From Sulfitobacter guttiformis (lineage in GTDB: Bacteria > Pseudomonadota > Alphaproteobacteria > Rhodobacterales > Rhodobacteraceae), in the NCBI RefSeq assembly GCF_003610455.1, contig NZ_RAQK01000001.1:2108001-2172000 (forward strand): a stretch of DNA of 64,000 nucleotides, read 5' to 3'. The notes beneath the pieces are model-generated. The model worked only from the letters and a program-made list of their open reading frames with translations, ran no database searches and was not told where the DNA came from. Of this stretch, positions 52,630-61,353 are shown piece by piece. How positions within the stretch are numbered: the stretch's first letter is position 1; every line of letters starts with the position of its first letter. Made by a program: the position numbers and the translations under genes.

Positions 52630-54282
52630 TCATGCCTGACGCTTCTGCTTTTCTAATGCAGGTTGTGCGTCTTGTAACGCAACTTTGGGGAGACAGAAGT
52701 AAAATGTGGTCCCGATACCTTCGGTAGATTCAAATTCGATGGATCCGCCCATGTTTTCGACAATCGCTTTGCAGATGTTAAGGCCAAGACCTGTTCCACC
52801 CTTCAACGCGCGATCGGAATTTGCCATGTCGGAGAACCTGTTGAATAGTTTATGCTGATCTTCTGCCGGTATGCCCTGGCCCTCGTCCTTGACCGAAACG
52901 CGCACTTGCGCACCCTCGTCTGCGACATCAATGAAGATGGTGCTATTAGGCTTCGAAAACTTGTAAGCATTTGACAACAGGTTCGTCAGCACTTGTATGA
53001 ACCGGTTCGGATCTGTCCTGAACGGCAATGCGACGTCTAGTCCCATGATTTCAACTTGCACGCCAAATCGCTGCTGAAGCATTGCATTTGCCTCATTGAC
53101 TTCTTTCACCAATGCGGCCAAATCGACGTCCTTGAGCTCAAAATCCATTTCGCCACTGGAGATCTTATCCAGATCAAGAATATCGTTGATTATCAGGACA
53201 AGGCGGTCGGCGTTGCGATGAGCAATCTCCAGAAGGGATACAGCCTTAACAGGTAGCTCTCCGGCCGACTTGGAAAGCAGTAGTCCCATTGCGCCTTTGA
53301 TTGATGTCAGTGGTGAGCGTAGCTCGTGGCTGACTGTAGAGATGAACGCGGATTTATGTTTTTCTTGGGCAACGCGCTCTGAAATATCGTTTATCAGGAT
53401 CAGGTAGCGGCCCGTTTCATCCGTGCCCGGTAAAAATTTTATGCTGACGTCCACAGGTATGTCCATCAACACAGTTTCGAACCTTGTTGACGGTTTGCCG
53501 GATACCTTCAATTCGCGGCAGGCGGCCAAAACTTCGCTTGTGTCGCGCTGATGAGCAAGCTCTGAAAAACTGGTTTTCCGGTAATCGTCGCTGTTGATGT
53601 TAAAGCGGCTCTCGGCGATGCGATTCATATAGCTGAATGTTTCGGTCTCGGAATCAATGATCCAGACATCGTCGCGTAGCTCATAGAGGGTCTGGGCGGT
53701 ATGACGCTCCGAGATCAGCTCGTTGGTGCGGCTGATGTCGGTTCGCACCGAAATGGATCCTCCCCAATTACCAGAGCGATCGAACAGAGGCATGATCGTC
53801 GACTGTGTGTAGACGGTGTGCCCGTTTTTGTGGCGTAGGGCGGTTTCGCCCTCCCAGCTTTTGCCGCTGCGCAAATTGTTGCGGATCTCCAACGCTATCT
53901 TGCTTCCGGAGGCCTCGTATAAGATCGTAACCGGCTGTCCTATCAGATCGACGCGGTCATAGCCGGTGAGCTCCAGCAACTTTTCGTTCACCTCTGTCAG
54001 CTCGTCGTTTTCGTTTACGATGTTGATACAGGCGTGTTTGTCAAATGCATCTAGGCGCTGGGCCATGGAAAAGCGGGTGTCGTGGAAGCGCCGATGTGCA
54101 GCGCGATTCAAGATGAAGGTGGGCACAGTAGACGCGATAGCAATTGCGCCGAATGCGGGGACAATCGCTTCTGCAGTTCCAGAAAATATGGTGTGGGCAA
54201 GGCCGTACCAGGCCCCGCCTAACGCACAGCCGCTCAAGACAGCGGATGTCGCATTACTTTTCAAGTCCGATGACTTTACCAT
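52630..54282 (-). CDS. PAS-domain sensor histidine kinase
   Basis: The 550-residue protein has two N-terminal membrane segments (about 12-60), two PAS domains (about 75-195 and 200-305), a HisKA domain with H about 321 in STVSHELRSPLTSIKGAMGLL and an HATPase domain (about 425-540) with N, G1 and G2 boxes (NAYKFS, DEGQGIP, GTGLGL). It is related to the larger kinase upstream in its HisKA-HATPase part. Probably autophosphorylates on His and feeds the CheY-like partner. The first PAS is preceded by a short linker; no sensor domain outside the membrane is apparent. Confidence 0.9.
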   Translation of the reverse strand: MVKSSDLKSNATSAVLSGCALGGAWYGLAHTIFSGTAEAIVPAFGAIAIASTVPTFILNRAAHRRFHDTRFSMAQRLDAFDKHACINIVNENDELTEVNEKLLELTGYDRVDLIGQPVTILYEASGSKIALEIRNNLRSGKSWEGETALRHKNGHTVYTQSTIMPLFDRSGNWGGSISVRTDISRTNELISERHTAQTLYELRDDVWIIDSETETFSYMNRIAESRFNINSDDYRKTSFSELAHQRDTSEVLAACRELKVSGKPSTRFETVLMDIPVDVSIKFLPGTDETGRYLILINDISERVAQEKHKSAFISTVSHELRSPLTSIKGAMGLLLSKSAGELPVKAVSLLEIAHRNADRLVLIINDILDLDKISSGEMDFELKDVDLAALVKEVNEANAMLQQRFGVQVEIMGLDVALPFRTDPNRFIQVLTNLLSNAYKFSKPNSTIFIDVADEGAQVRVSVKDEGQGIPAEDQHKLFNRFSDMANSDRALKGGTGLGLNICKAIVENMGGSIEFESTEGIGTTFYFCLPKVALQDAQPALEKQKRQA

Positions 54283-54420
54283 TTGTTCTCTTTTCGCATC
54301 TTGCGCGTTCAGCCTAACGGTATTACGCGGCTACTCCCTAGCGTTAACCAACTGTATGCGTGAGGATTTCGGCATGATTGTGGCTAATGTGTCATTTTCT
54401 TGTGTTATCCAACAGTTGCG

Positions 54421-57400
54421 TCAGGACGCGAGGGGCACGCATCTGGTGATTGAGTCTACTACCGCGCCAAGATCGGTCTGACTTTTAACCATGTGGGCGA
54501 ACAGTCTTGGATCACTTGATTGTTTGCTAGTGGATGTCAGGCCGATTATTTTCGCATCGGGTTGCCGCATCTTGATCTGGTTTATAAGCTCGCTTGCGTC
54601 GCCATCGGGCATTGACCAGTCCAAAATCACTACATCGAGGCGTTCCCCGGCAATGATCTGTTGCGCAACAGCGAGGGACTTGGCGTGTTTTACATCCCCA
54701 AATCCCTTAAGTGCTCCGGCAAGAACTTCGGCGAAATCATTGTCACTTTCGACGTGGAGAATGGTTATCATGTCCTTGGCAGCATCAGTAACCTGCTTTG
54801 CAACATGAGCTTTGTCTTCAACACCGTCGGCTAGAGGTACGGTGAACCAGAAGACCGTGAGGCCGCCCGGAACGCTTTCAAAACCAATCTGCCCACCTTG
54901 GCGGAGGACAATCTGGCGAGAGATGTTCAAACCGAGCCCTGTTCCACCATTTGCGCGCGTATCCGAACTGTCTGCCTGCGAGAAAGGCTGGAAGATGCGG
55001 GAGCGAAATGCTTTGGGCACGCCGGGTCCGGTATTCTGGACATAAATAATGGCAAGGTCGTTAATCATTTCGGCTCTGACGACGACGTCGGTTTCTGGGT
55101 CTGAATATTTACAGGCATTTGAAATCAGATTTGCCAGAACCTGCTGCGTCCGTCCTTGATCAACATAAACGGGTAGGGGGCCGTCAGGTAGATCAACCAC
55201 GATCGAGCAGTCATGCGTGACGGCAAATGGAGACATCTCGCAGACACTCGTGCGGATGATTTCATTCATATCGAGGTCATCATTGTTGAACATAACCTCG
55301 CCGGAGGATATTTTTTCAAGATCAAGAATATCATTTACGATATTGGTCAGCCTGTCGGCATTGGATTTTGCAATTTCGATCAGCCGCGACTGCGCGTGGC
55401 TAAGTGTTTTGATCTTAGCCGCTGTTAGCAGACCCAAGGCGCCCTTGATTGATGTCAGCGGGGTGCGGAGTTCATGACTGACTGTCGAGACAAATTCGTC
55501 CTTCATCAGATCGATTTTCTTCTGGTCAGTAATGTCGATGATTTGTGCGATATAAAAGTATTGGCTTTTGTTTTTTTCCAGCGACCATGACACATTCAGC
55601 AGGCCCCACCGTTCTTCGCCGTTCGGCCCGATAATCCGGTGTTCGGCTGAATAGACCGTGCCCTTTTTCCCTTTGATCATATCAGAGATCGCGATGTAGA
55701 GCGCTTTGCGATCATCATAGGGGAGCATGTTGGACAGCCGGCCACCAGCGATCAGATCTTCCTGGCTCATGCCTGACAGTGCCGAGAACGCCGCGTTTAC
55801 ACCAACGAAATGCCCTGTGTCATCCATTAGCGCCATGCCGATCGGCGCATGGTCAACAACCTGCCGAAACAACCGTTCGCTATCTGCGAGCGCGTCGCGG
55901 TCGCGGCGCAGCCTCGTGACGTCCATTTGCGTGCCGATCAGGCGGAGGGCAACGCCTTCTGCGTCGCGGTCGACAACGACTGCGTTCGACCTCATCCAGC
56001 ACCAGTCGCCGTCGATTGATCTCATCCGGTATTCCGCAACGGACCTCGCAGTTTTCCCGGCGATACAATCAGCATCGGCCTTTTCCAGAGTTCCGATATC
56101 CTCGGGGTGGATGCGCGCAAGAAAAACTTGCTGAGTGTCCAGATCTTTGCAGCCGTGCTCGTATCCCATGATCCGGCACCAAGTTTCTGACACTTCCGAT
56201 TTTCCAGTTTGAAGGTTGATATCGAAAACACCGATTTCGGACCCCTGAAGCGCAAGGTCGAAAATGGTTTTGCTTTTGCTAAGTTCCCGCTGTGCGGTGT
56301 TCTGGCTTGTCATGTCGCGGAAAATCACGGTGCTGCGCTTTTCTCCTTCACTGCTCACCCATTCGTTCCGGTGCAGATCAAGCTCGAGGGTGCGACCATC
56401 CTTGGATTGACCGGTGGCGTTATAGGATCCATCGGTAGACTGGGTGGTTTTTACGATTAGCGCAAATTCCACCATATACATTTCTGACGCTGAACGGCCA
56501 AAGCATTGCTGCGCTGCCTGATTTGCGAAAAGCACCCGGTCTCGGCAATCCAGCACAAACACCGCAGTGACATGGTTTTCGATAATCGAGCGGTTTTCTT
56601 CAACTCGTGCAGCGATCTGGCGGGTTTTCAGGTTGGAAATCTCTTTGATCGTATCGGCATGGCGACGGATATTGCGTAGAATGGAAAGCAACAAACCTGT
56701 CAACGTGAGACCGGTCAGCATAATGCTCAAGGGTTGATAGCTGACCTGCGCCGCTTCAAACTTCGGTGTGCTGCTAAAATTCAGTGTCCAAGTCCGCCCG
56801 AAACGCTCTATCTGATGGGCTTTTGTAAACTTGGGGGGGGCGTTTGTGTCGCGCTTACCCTGAAAAAGCTCCATACCACCTTCACCAGAAGGGCCATCAT
56901 ACGCCAGAAGGGTATAACTTTCTCCCTGTGCAGAGATAATATCGCTTAAAATATCCTCCGCTACAAAGGTCGCGTTGACCCAGCCCAGAAAGGTGCCGCG
57001 TTCGCCGGTCACGGAAGAGGCTGTATAGATCGGCATGTACAAAACTGATCCGATGCTGGATCCGCCTGCTTGCACCAGTTGGATGGGCGGTGTCAGACGG
57101 GGCGTGCCGGTATCACGGGCAATTTTCATTACGTCCGAGCGATCCTCCCTAAACGTCAGATCAAGACCGATTGCATTGATGTTGGGAAGGGCGGGCTCCA
57201 TATATTTAAGAATAAAGTGCGTATCTTCTTCTGACAGGTATCTCAAACTAAAGAATGGATCATTTTCTGCGCGCATCCGTTGCATGAATGATTCCGTGCC
57301 GTCATCGGGGACTTCGACAATGAAGCCGATGCCTGTGACACCGGGCAGTCGGTTGCCGATGTCGAGTTTGTCTATATAGTGTTTGAAATCAACGGCAGTT

Positions 57401-57612
57401 ACATCGTCAGATGCAGCGACAAATGCAGCTGTGCCCATGACGCTGAGCAAATGTGTCTGCAGGCGGGCGTAAAGAACATTGACGCTATCTTCTGCTATAG
57501 CGTCGAATTCCCGCACCGCCTTTTCGGAGTGCAAATTTGTGTTCAGCGTAAAGAGGATGCTTGTGAGGGTAACGACCACAACAGCCAAACAGATTTCTAG
57601 ACGAGAAAACAA
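54421..57612 (-). CDS. Hybrid histidine kinase with CHASE, PAS and receiver domains
   Basis: The 1063-residue protein starts with TTG at 57612, supported by GAGG upstream; no better start lies nearby. Order: membrane helix (about 8-25), periplasmic CHASE domain (about 70-290), second helix (about 295-315), several PAS domains (about 345-690), HisKA with H about 713 in STVSHELRTPLTSIKGALGLL, HATPase (about 815-930) and a C-terminal receiver (about 950-1063). The receiver keeps Asp in VVILDWSMPDG, Thr and Lys, but the second acid of the metal pair is Ser (HVESDND where VEDD is usual), so its phosphorylation may be impaired. CHASE domains sense small ligands outside the cell membrane. Confidence 0.88.
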   Translation of the reverse strand: MFSRLEICLAVVVVTLTSILFTLNTNLHSEKAVREFDAIAEDSVNVLYARLQTHLLSVMGTAAFVAASDDVTAVDFKHYIDKLDIGNRLPGVTGIGFIVEVPDDGTESFMQRMRAENDPFFSLRYLSEEDTHFILKYMEPALPNINAIGLDLTFREDRSDVMKIARDTGTPRLTPPIQLVQAGGSSIGSVLYMPIYTASSVTGERGTFLGWVNATFVAEDILSDIISAQGESYTLLAYDGPSGEGGMELFQGKRDTNAPPKFTKAHQIERFGRTWTLNFSSTPKFEAAQVSYQPLSIMLTGLTLTGLLLSILRNIRRHADTIKEISNLKTRQIAARVEENRSIIENHVTAVFVLDCRDRVLFANQAAQQCFGRSASEMYMVEFALIVKTTQSTDGSYNATGQSKDGRTLELDLHRNEWVSSEGEKRSTVIFRDMTSQNTAQRELSKSKTIFDLALQGSEIGVFDINLQTGKSEVSETWCRIMGYEHGCKDLDTQQVFLARIHPEDIGTLEKADADCIAGKTARSVAEYRMRSIDGDWCWMRSNAVVVDRDAEGVALRLIGTQMDVTRLRRDRDALADSERLFRQVVDHAPIGMALMDDTGHFVGVNAAFSALSGMSQEDLIAGGRLSNMLPYDDRKALYIAISDMIKGKKGTVYSAEHRIIGPNGEERWGLLNVSWSLEKNKSQYFYIAQIIDITDQKKIDLMKDEFVSTVSHELRTPLTSIKGALGLLTAAKIKTLSHAQSRLIEIAKSNADRLTNIVNDILDLEKISSGEVMFNNDDLDMNEIIRTSVCEMSPFAVTHDCSIVVDLPDGPLPVYVDQGRTQQVLANLISNACKYSDPETDVVVRAEMINDLAIIYVQNTGPGVPKAFRSRIFQPFSQADSSDTRANGGTGLGLNISRQIVLRQGGQIGFESVPGGLTVFWFTVPLADGVEDKAHVAKQVTDAAKDMITILHVESDNDFAEVLAGALKGFGDVKHAKSLAVAQQIIAGERLDVVILDWSMPDGDASELINQIKMRQPDAKIIGLTSTSKQSSDPRLFAHMVKSQTDLGAVVDSITRCVPLAS

Positions 57613-57894
57613 ATCACTACCTCAAATAATCGTACGCTATCCTGCACACTTCAGCTCTGGACACCTAATCTAGCCGTTTTGCGATGCTACTATGAGTTGT
57701 CGTTGTGCAACAAGCGCGATTTCCTCTAACAAAATATAGCGAAAAAATGTGCTTTTATCGCAACTTGACTGTTGCTCGGCTGGGTTGTGACACGGCGGGA
57801 GTAATGGCTTTCAAACTCGTTAGATGTGCATTTTGCCATCCTGTTTCGTGTAGTTCTGTCCGTTTGAACCGTCGTGAGGTGGCGGCGTCGAAAC
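57613..57894. other. 282-base gap without a convincing gene
   Basis: The gap lies between the 5' end of the hybrid kinase gene and the 3' end of an ABC permease gene, both minus strand. It must hold the promoter of the kinase gene and the end of the transporter operon. Small open frames here have no ribosome-binding sites or family likeness, and no clear hairpin terminator was seen. Confidence 0.5.
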
Positions 57895-58764
57895 CTATTC
57901 GAGGCGTCTGAACAGGAGCGACAGTCCGAAGCACAAAATGAAATAGAATGCTGCCGTGGTCAACCATGCCTCGAAAATCAGCCGTGTTGAGGCCACCAAT
58001 TCGACCGTTTTATAGGTCAGTTCCTGAACCGAAATAAGCGAGATGATAGAGCTGTCTTTGATGAGGCTGATAAACTGGTTTGCCATTGGCGGCACAACTT
58101 TTCGCAACGCCTGCGGCATCACGACATAGCGCATTTCCTGAAAGCGGCTCATGCCGATGGCGCGGGCCGCCTCGATCTGTCCTTTTGGAATCGACTGAAT
58201 GCCGGCACGTACAATTTCCCCGACGAACGCTGCCTGAAACAGGCCTAGAACAAGCACGCCTGACACCAGCGAGGGAAACCGGCGCATATCGCCAAAGAAA
58301 AACTCCCAGATTGGGGCGTTGTCACTGCGTGCGATACCACGCGCCCACGCGTTCATATCAAGTGCATCAATAAGTTGTTGGGACAAAAAGAAAAAGAAGA
58401 TGAAGATGATGACCACAGGAGGGATGTTGCGCAACACTTCGAGGTAGGTGCGCGCAAGCAACCGGATGGTCAGGTTTTCGGCGCAACGCGCCACACCAAG
58501 GATCACGCCAAATACCGCCGCGAAAATGCCAGAGTAGATGCAGATGCGCAGCGTTGCGAAAAGACCCTGCAGCAGCAGATTTGCGAACCATTCCTGCCGG
58601 TCCTCGCGGTAACGGATGATATAATCCGGTATCAACTCCCACCGCCAAGCGTAGTTAAGCGTGCCCTCCAGCCGCAACAAAATATAGCTCACCGCGCCCA
58701 AAAGCACGATGAGAATTAGCCAGTCGGCCCAGACAAGACGTCGTATGAGGGAGGGCACGCGCAC
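57895..58764 (-). CDS. Amino-acid ABC transporter permease (HisM/GltK type)
   Basis: The 289-residue protein has a long N-terminal part with one helix and a periplasmic segment, then the family core with about five helices. LEVLRNIPPVVIIFIFFFFL and the EAA motif GQIEAARAIGMSRFQEMRYVVMPQALRKVVPP are typical of polar amino-acid importers. It lies last in a four-gene operon: ATPase, permease, binding protein, permease. It forms the channel with the permease gene at 59643. Confidence 0.9.
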   Translation of the reverse strand: MRVPSLIRRLVWADWLILIVLLGAVSYILLRLEGTLNYAWRWELIPDYIIRYREDRQEWFANLLLQGLFATLRICIYSGIFAAVFGVILGVARCAENLTIRLLARTYLEVLRNIPPVVIIFIFFFFLSQQLIDALDMNAWARGIARSDNAPIWEFFFGDMRRFPSLVSGVLVLGLFQAAFVGEIVRAGIQSIPKGQIEAARAIGMSRFQEMRYVVMPQALRKVVPPMANQFISLIKDSSIISLISVQELTYKTVELVASTRLIFEAWLTTAAFYFILCFGLSLLFRRLE

Positions 58765-58770
58765 AGAGAC

Positions 58771-59619
58771 TTACTGGTTAACCTGATCTTCCCAGTTGTT
58801 GCCTTTGAACCAATAATCGTTGCGCTCTTTCAGCCAGCCGCTGGCCTGCTTGACCGCGATCCAGTTGTTAAAGAAGTTAAGCGCATCGCCGTCCCCCTTG
58901 CGCAGGGCAAAGCCTTCGCCGGTGGCGAGGAAAGTCTGGTCAAAGGGAATAGACAACTTGTCAGGATAGCGGCGCACCTCAATTGAGGGTGTAGGCTCGG
59001 CCTGCATGTTTGCATGCGCATTGCCGTTCAGTACTTCCTGCGTTGCCGCGCCATCCTCGTCAAACAGCAACAACTGCGCCTCTGGGAACAACTGGGCAAT
59101 GGTAGTTGCGGGAGTGCCACCGCGGCGTGCAGCAAAGGTCACATCGGGAGAGTTATAATCCTCGAGGGTGAACCCTTCTGTCATGGCGGTATTTGCAAGA
59201 ATGGTCAGGCCGGAAAAGGCATAAGGCTGGGTGAAATTGACTGTTAGGTTGCGCGCTGGCGTAATGGACATGCCGGAAATGATCACATCAAAATTGCCCG
59301 CGACCAGCTGGGGAATGATCCCGTCCCATGCTGTCGGCACAAATTCAACATCCACACCCATATCCTTGGCCAATTCGCGTCCTACGTCGAGTTCAAATCC
59401 GATAAGCTCTCCGTTTACGTCGCGCATCGACCATGGCGTAAAGATCGACAGACCAATCCGGATCACTCCATCTTGCTTGATGGTCTCGATTACGGATTCA
59501 GAGCTGAGAGTCTGAGTTGTGCTTTGGGCCATTGCCGGTAGGGTGATAACAGTGCTGGTCAGGGCAGCAAATGCCATGCCAATCGCGTTTGACATCGTTT
59601 TTCTGCGTGTAAGGGACAT
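58771..59619 (-). CDS. Amino-acid ABC transporter substrate-binding protein (SBP_bac_3)
   Basis: An AAGGAGAGACAC ribosome-binding site precedes the ATG. The 282-residue protein has a signal peptide ending PAMAQS and then the family 3 pattern: IRIGLSIFTPWSMRDVNGELIGFELDVGRELAKDMGVDVEFVPTAWDGIIPQL, followed by DVIISGMSITPAR and TQPYAFSG. The conserved Arg in TPAR and the later Asp site bind the amino-acid alpha groups. Ligand side-chain specificity cannot be read. Confidence 0.91.
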   Translation of the reverse strand: MSLTRRKTMSNAIGMAFAALTSTVITLPAMAQSTTQTLSSESVIETIKQDGVIRIGLSIFTPWSMRDVNGELIGFELDVGRELAKDMGVDVEFVPTAWDGIIPQLVAGNFDVIISGMSITPARNLTVNFTQPYAFSGLTILANTAMTEGFTLEDYNSPDVTFAARRGGTPATTIAQLFPEAQLLLFDEDGAATQEVLNGNAHANMQAEPTPSIEVRRYPDKLSIPFDQTFLATGEGFALRKGDGDALNFFNNWIAVKQASGWLKERNDYWFKGNNWEDQVNQ

Positions 59620-59642
59620 GTGTCTCTCCTTGGGTTTGGTGT

Positions 59643-60452
59643 TCAGGTTTCGGTAGTAAAACGTCGCTCCAGCGCTGAGACGCCAAAGGACAAAACGAGG
59701 GTAAGTGCCAGATAGGCGGCTGCAATCGTGAACCAGATCTCAAAGCTCATGTAGGTGTCGGAAATGATATTGCGCCCCACAGTTGTCAGCTCGGCCACAG
59801 CGATCACGCTAACAATGGCGGAAGACTTGATCAGATTTACAATCTCGCCCGTTAGCGGTGGCAGCATAATGCGCACCGACTGGGGCAGGATGATATAGCG
59901 GTAGGCTTGTGCGCGGCTCATCCCGATGGAGGCAGCAGCTTCCCATTGACCAACCGCGACAGAATTGATGCCAGCGCGAAAAATCTCCGAGATCAGTGCG
60001 GAATGATAAACGCCAAGGGTCAGGACTGCCGCTGTCCAACGGTCCAGCCCGAAGATCGGGCCGAGCACGTAGTAGAATAAATACAGCAACACCAGCAGCG
60101 GAATGTTGCGCACAAATTCCAGATACCCGATTGCCACTGCCTTACCCACGATCAACCCTGACAGTCGAAGCAAGGCCACGCCAAGCCCTAGGATGGTCGC
60201 AAGAACAAAACAAATCAGCGACAGAACGATCGTGGCCCACAGGCCAGTGAGGATTTCACCTGCTTGAAACCCGTCATCGGTAAATGTGTAGATGTATTTC
60301 GGGACCTGATACCACTGCCAGTTATAACCCATCTGCCGGGCACCTGAGTAGGATGTCCACATTATCACGCCCACAATGACCGCATAGAGCATCACGGCGA
60401 TCAGGGGAATATTCAGCACCCGTTTCAGGGTAAGTGGACGAGCGGTGCGCAC
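59643..60452 (-). CDS. Amino-acid ABC transporter permease
   Basis: The 269-residue permease matches the HisQ/HisM family: LEFVRNIPLLVLLYLFYYVLG, GINSVAVGQWEAAASIGMSRAQAYRYIILPQSVRIMLPPL and about five membrane helices. It sits between the ATPase gene (3-base gap) and the binding-protein gene. The two permeases are of different length, as is common for a heterodimeric channel. Confidence 0.9.
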   Translation of the reverse strand: MRTARPLTLKRVLNIPLIAVMLYAVIVGVIMWTSYSGARQMGYNWQWYQVPKYIYTFTDDGFQAGEILTGLWATIVLSLICFVLATILGLGVALLRLSGLIVGKAVAIGYLEFVRNIPLLVLLYLFYYVLGPIFGLDRWTAAVLTLGVYHSALISEIFRAGINSVAVGQWEAAASIGMSRAQAYRYIILPQSVRIMLPPLTGEIVNLIKSSAIVSVIAVAELTTVGRNIISDTYMSFEIWFTIAAAYLALTLVLSFGVSALERRFTTET

Positions 60453-60455
60453 GCT

Positions 60456-61199
60456 TCAATGTTCCAGTATCTGATCAAGGAATGCGCGGGCGCGGGCACT
60501 GGCGGGCGCGGTAAAAAACGTCCCTGGCGGAGCGACTTCCACAATGCGCCCAGCCTCCATGAACACCATCGTGTCGGCAACCTTGCGCGCAAATCCCATC
60601 TCGTGTGTGACCACGACCATTGTCATACCGGTGCCTGCGAGCTCGACCATCACCTCAAGCACCTCACCGATCATTTCCGGATCAAGCGCGGAGGTAGGCT
60701 CGTCAAACAGCATGACACTCGGCTCCATACACAGGGCACGGGCGATCGCAACGCGCTGTTGTTGACCGCCCGACAATTGAGCGGGGCGTTTGTCTGCCTG
60801 CTCGGGAATGCGGACCCGCTCAAGATATTTGCGCGCTGTTGCCTCCGCGGTGTGGCGGTCTTGCTTGCGGACCCTCAGGGGGCCGATCATCAGGTTTTCC
60901 AGAACGGTCAGATGCGGGAAAAGATTGAACTGCTGGAAGACCATTCCCACGTCCTGCCGTAGTTGCCGCATGCCCTGCGCCAGCGCATGGACCTCTATCC
61001 CGTTCACGTTCAGATCCCCGGTGTCATGGTTTTCGAGGCCGTTAAAGCACCGGATGAGAGTGGATTTGCCAGAGCCGGAGGGACCGCAAATTACAACGCG
61101 CTCCCCTTGGTTTACTGTTAGGTGTATATCCGTAAGGGCTTGGAAATCGTGAAACGACTTCCCTATACCTCTAGCAATAATGATCGGCGTCTGCGTCAT
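60456..61199 (-). CDS. Amino-acid ABC transporter ATP-binding protein
   Basis: The 247-residue ATPase has Walker [11 protein letters not shown]-loop [20 protein letters not shown], signature LSGGQQQR, Walker [16 protein letters not shown] and H-loop VVTHEM; these make it a GlnQ/HisP-type subunit. It is the first gene of the minus-strand importer operon. The 154-base gap upstream holds its promoter; no regulator gene is adjacent. Confidence 0.93.
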   Translation of the reverse strand: MTQTPIIIARGIGKSFHDFQALTDIHLTVNQGERVVICGPSGSGKSTLIRCFNGLENHDTGDLNVNGIEVHALAQGMRQLRQDVGMVFQQFNLFPHLTVLENLMIGPLRVRKQDRHTAEATARKYLERVRIPEQADKRPAQLSGGQQQRVAIARALCMEPSVMLFDEPTSALDPEMIGEVLEVMVELAGTGMTMVVVTHEMGFARKVADTMVFMEAGRIVEVAPPGTFFTAPASARARAFLDQILEH

Positions 61200-61353
61200 T
61201 CTGGCTCGCGCCTCCCTGATTAGCGTTAAGCTAGGGTACCGATAGGTGCTGGCAACCGATACGGCAGATCAATTTGGGGCTTTCTACTCAGTTGCCCATT
61301 CTTTCCAACAAAATGCACTGCCTTGTGCTGCGCCTTGCGTGCGTCCGCCCTCG

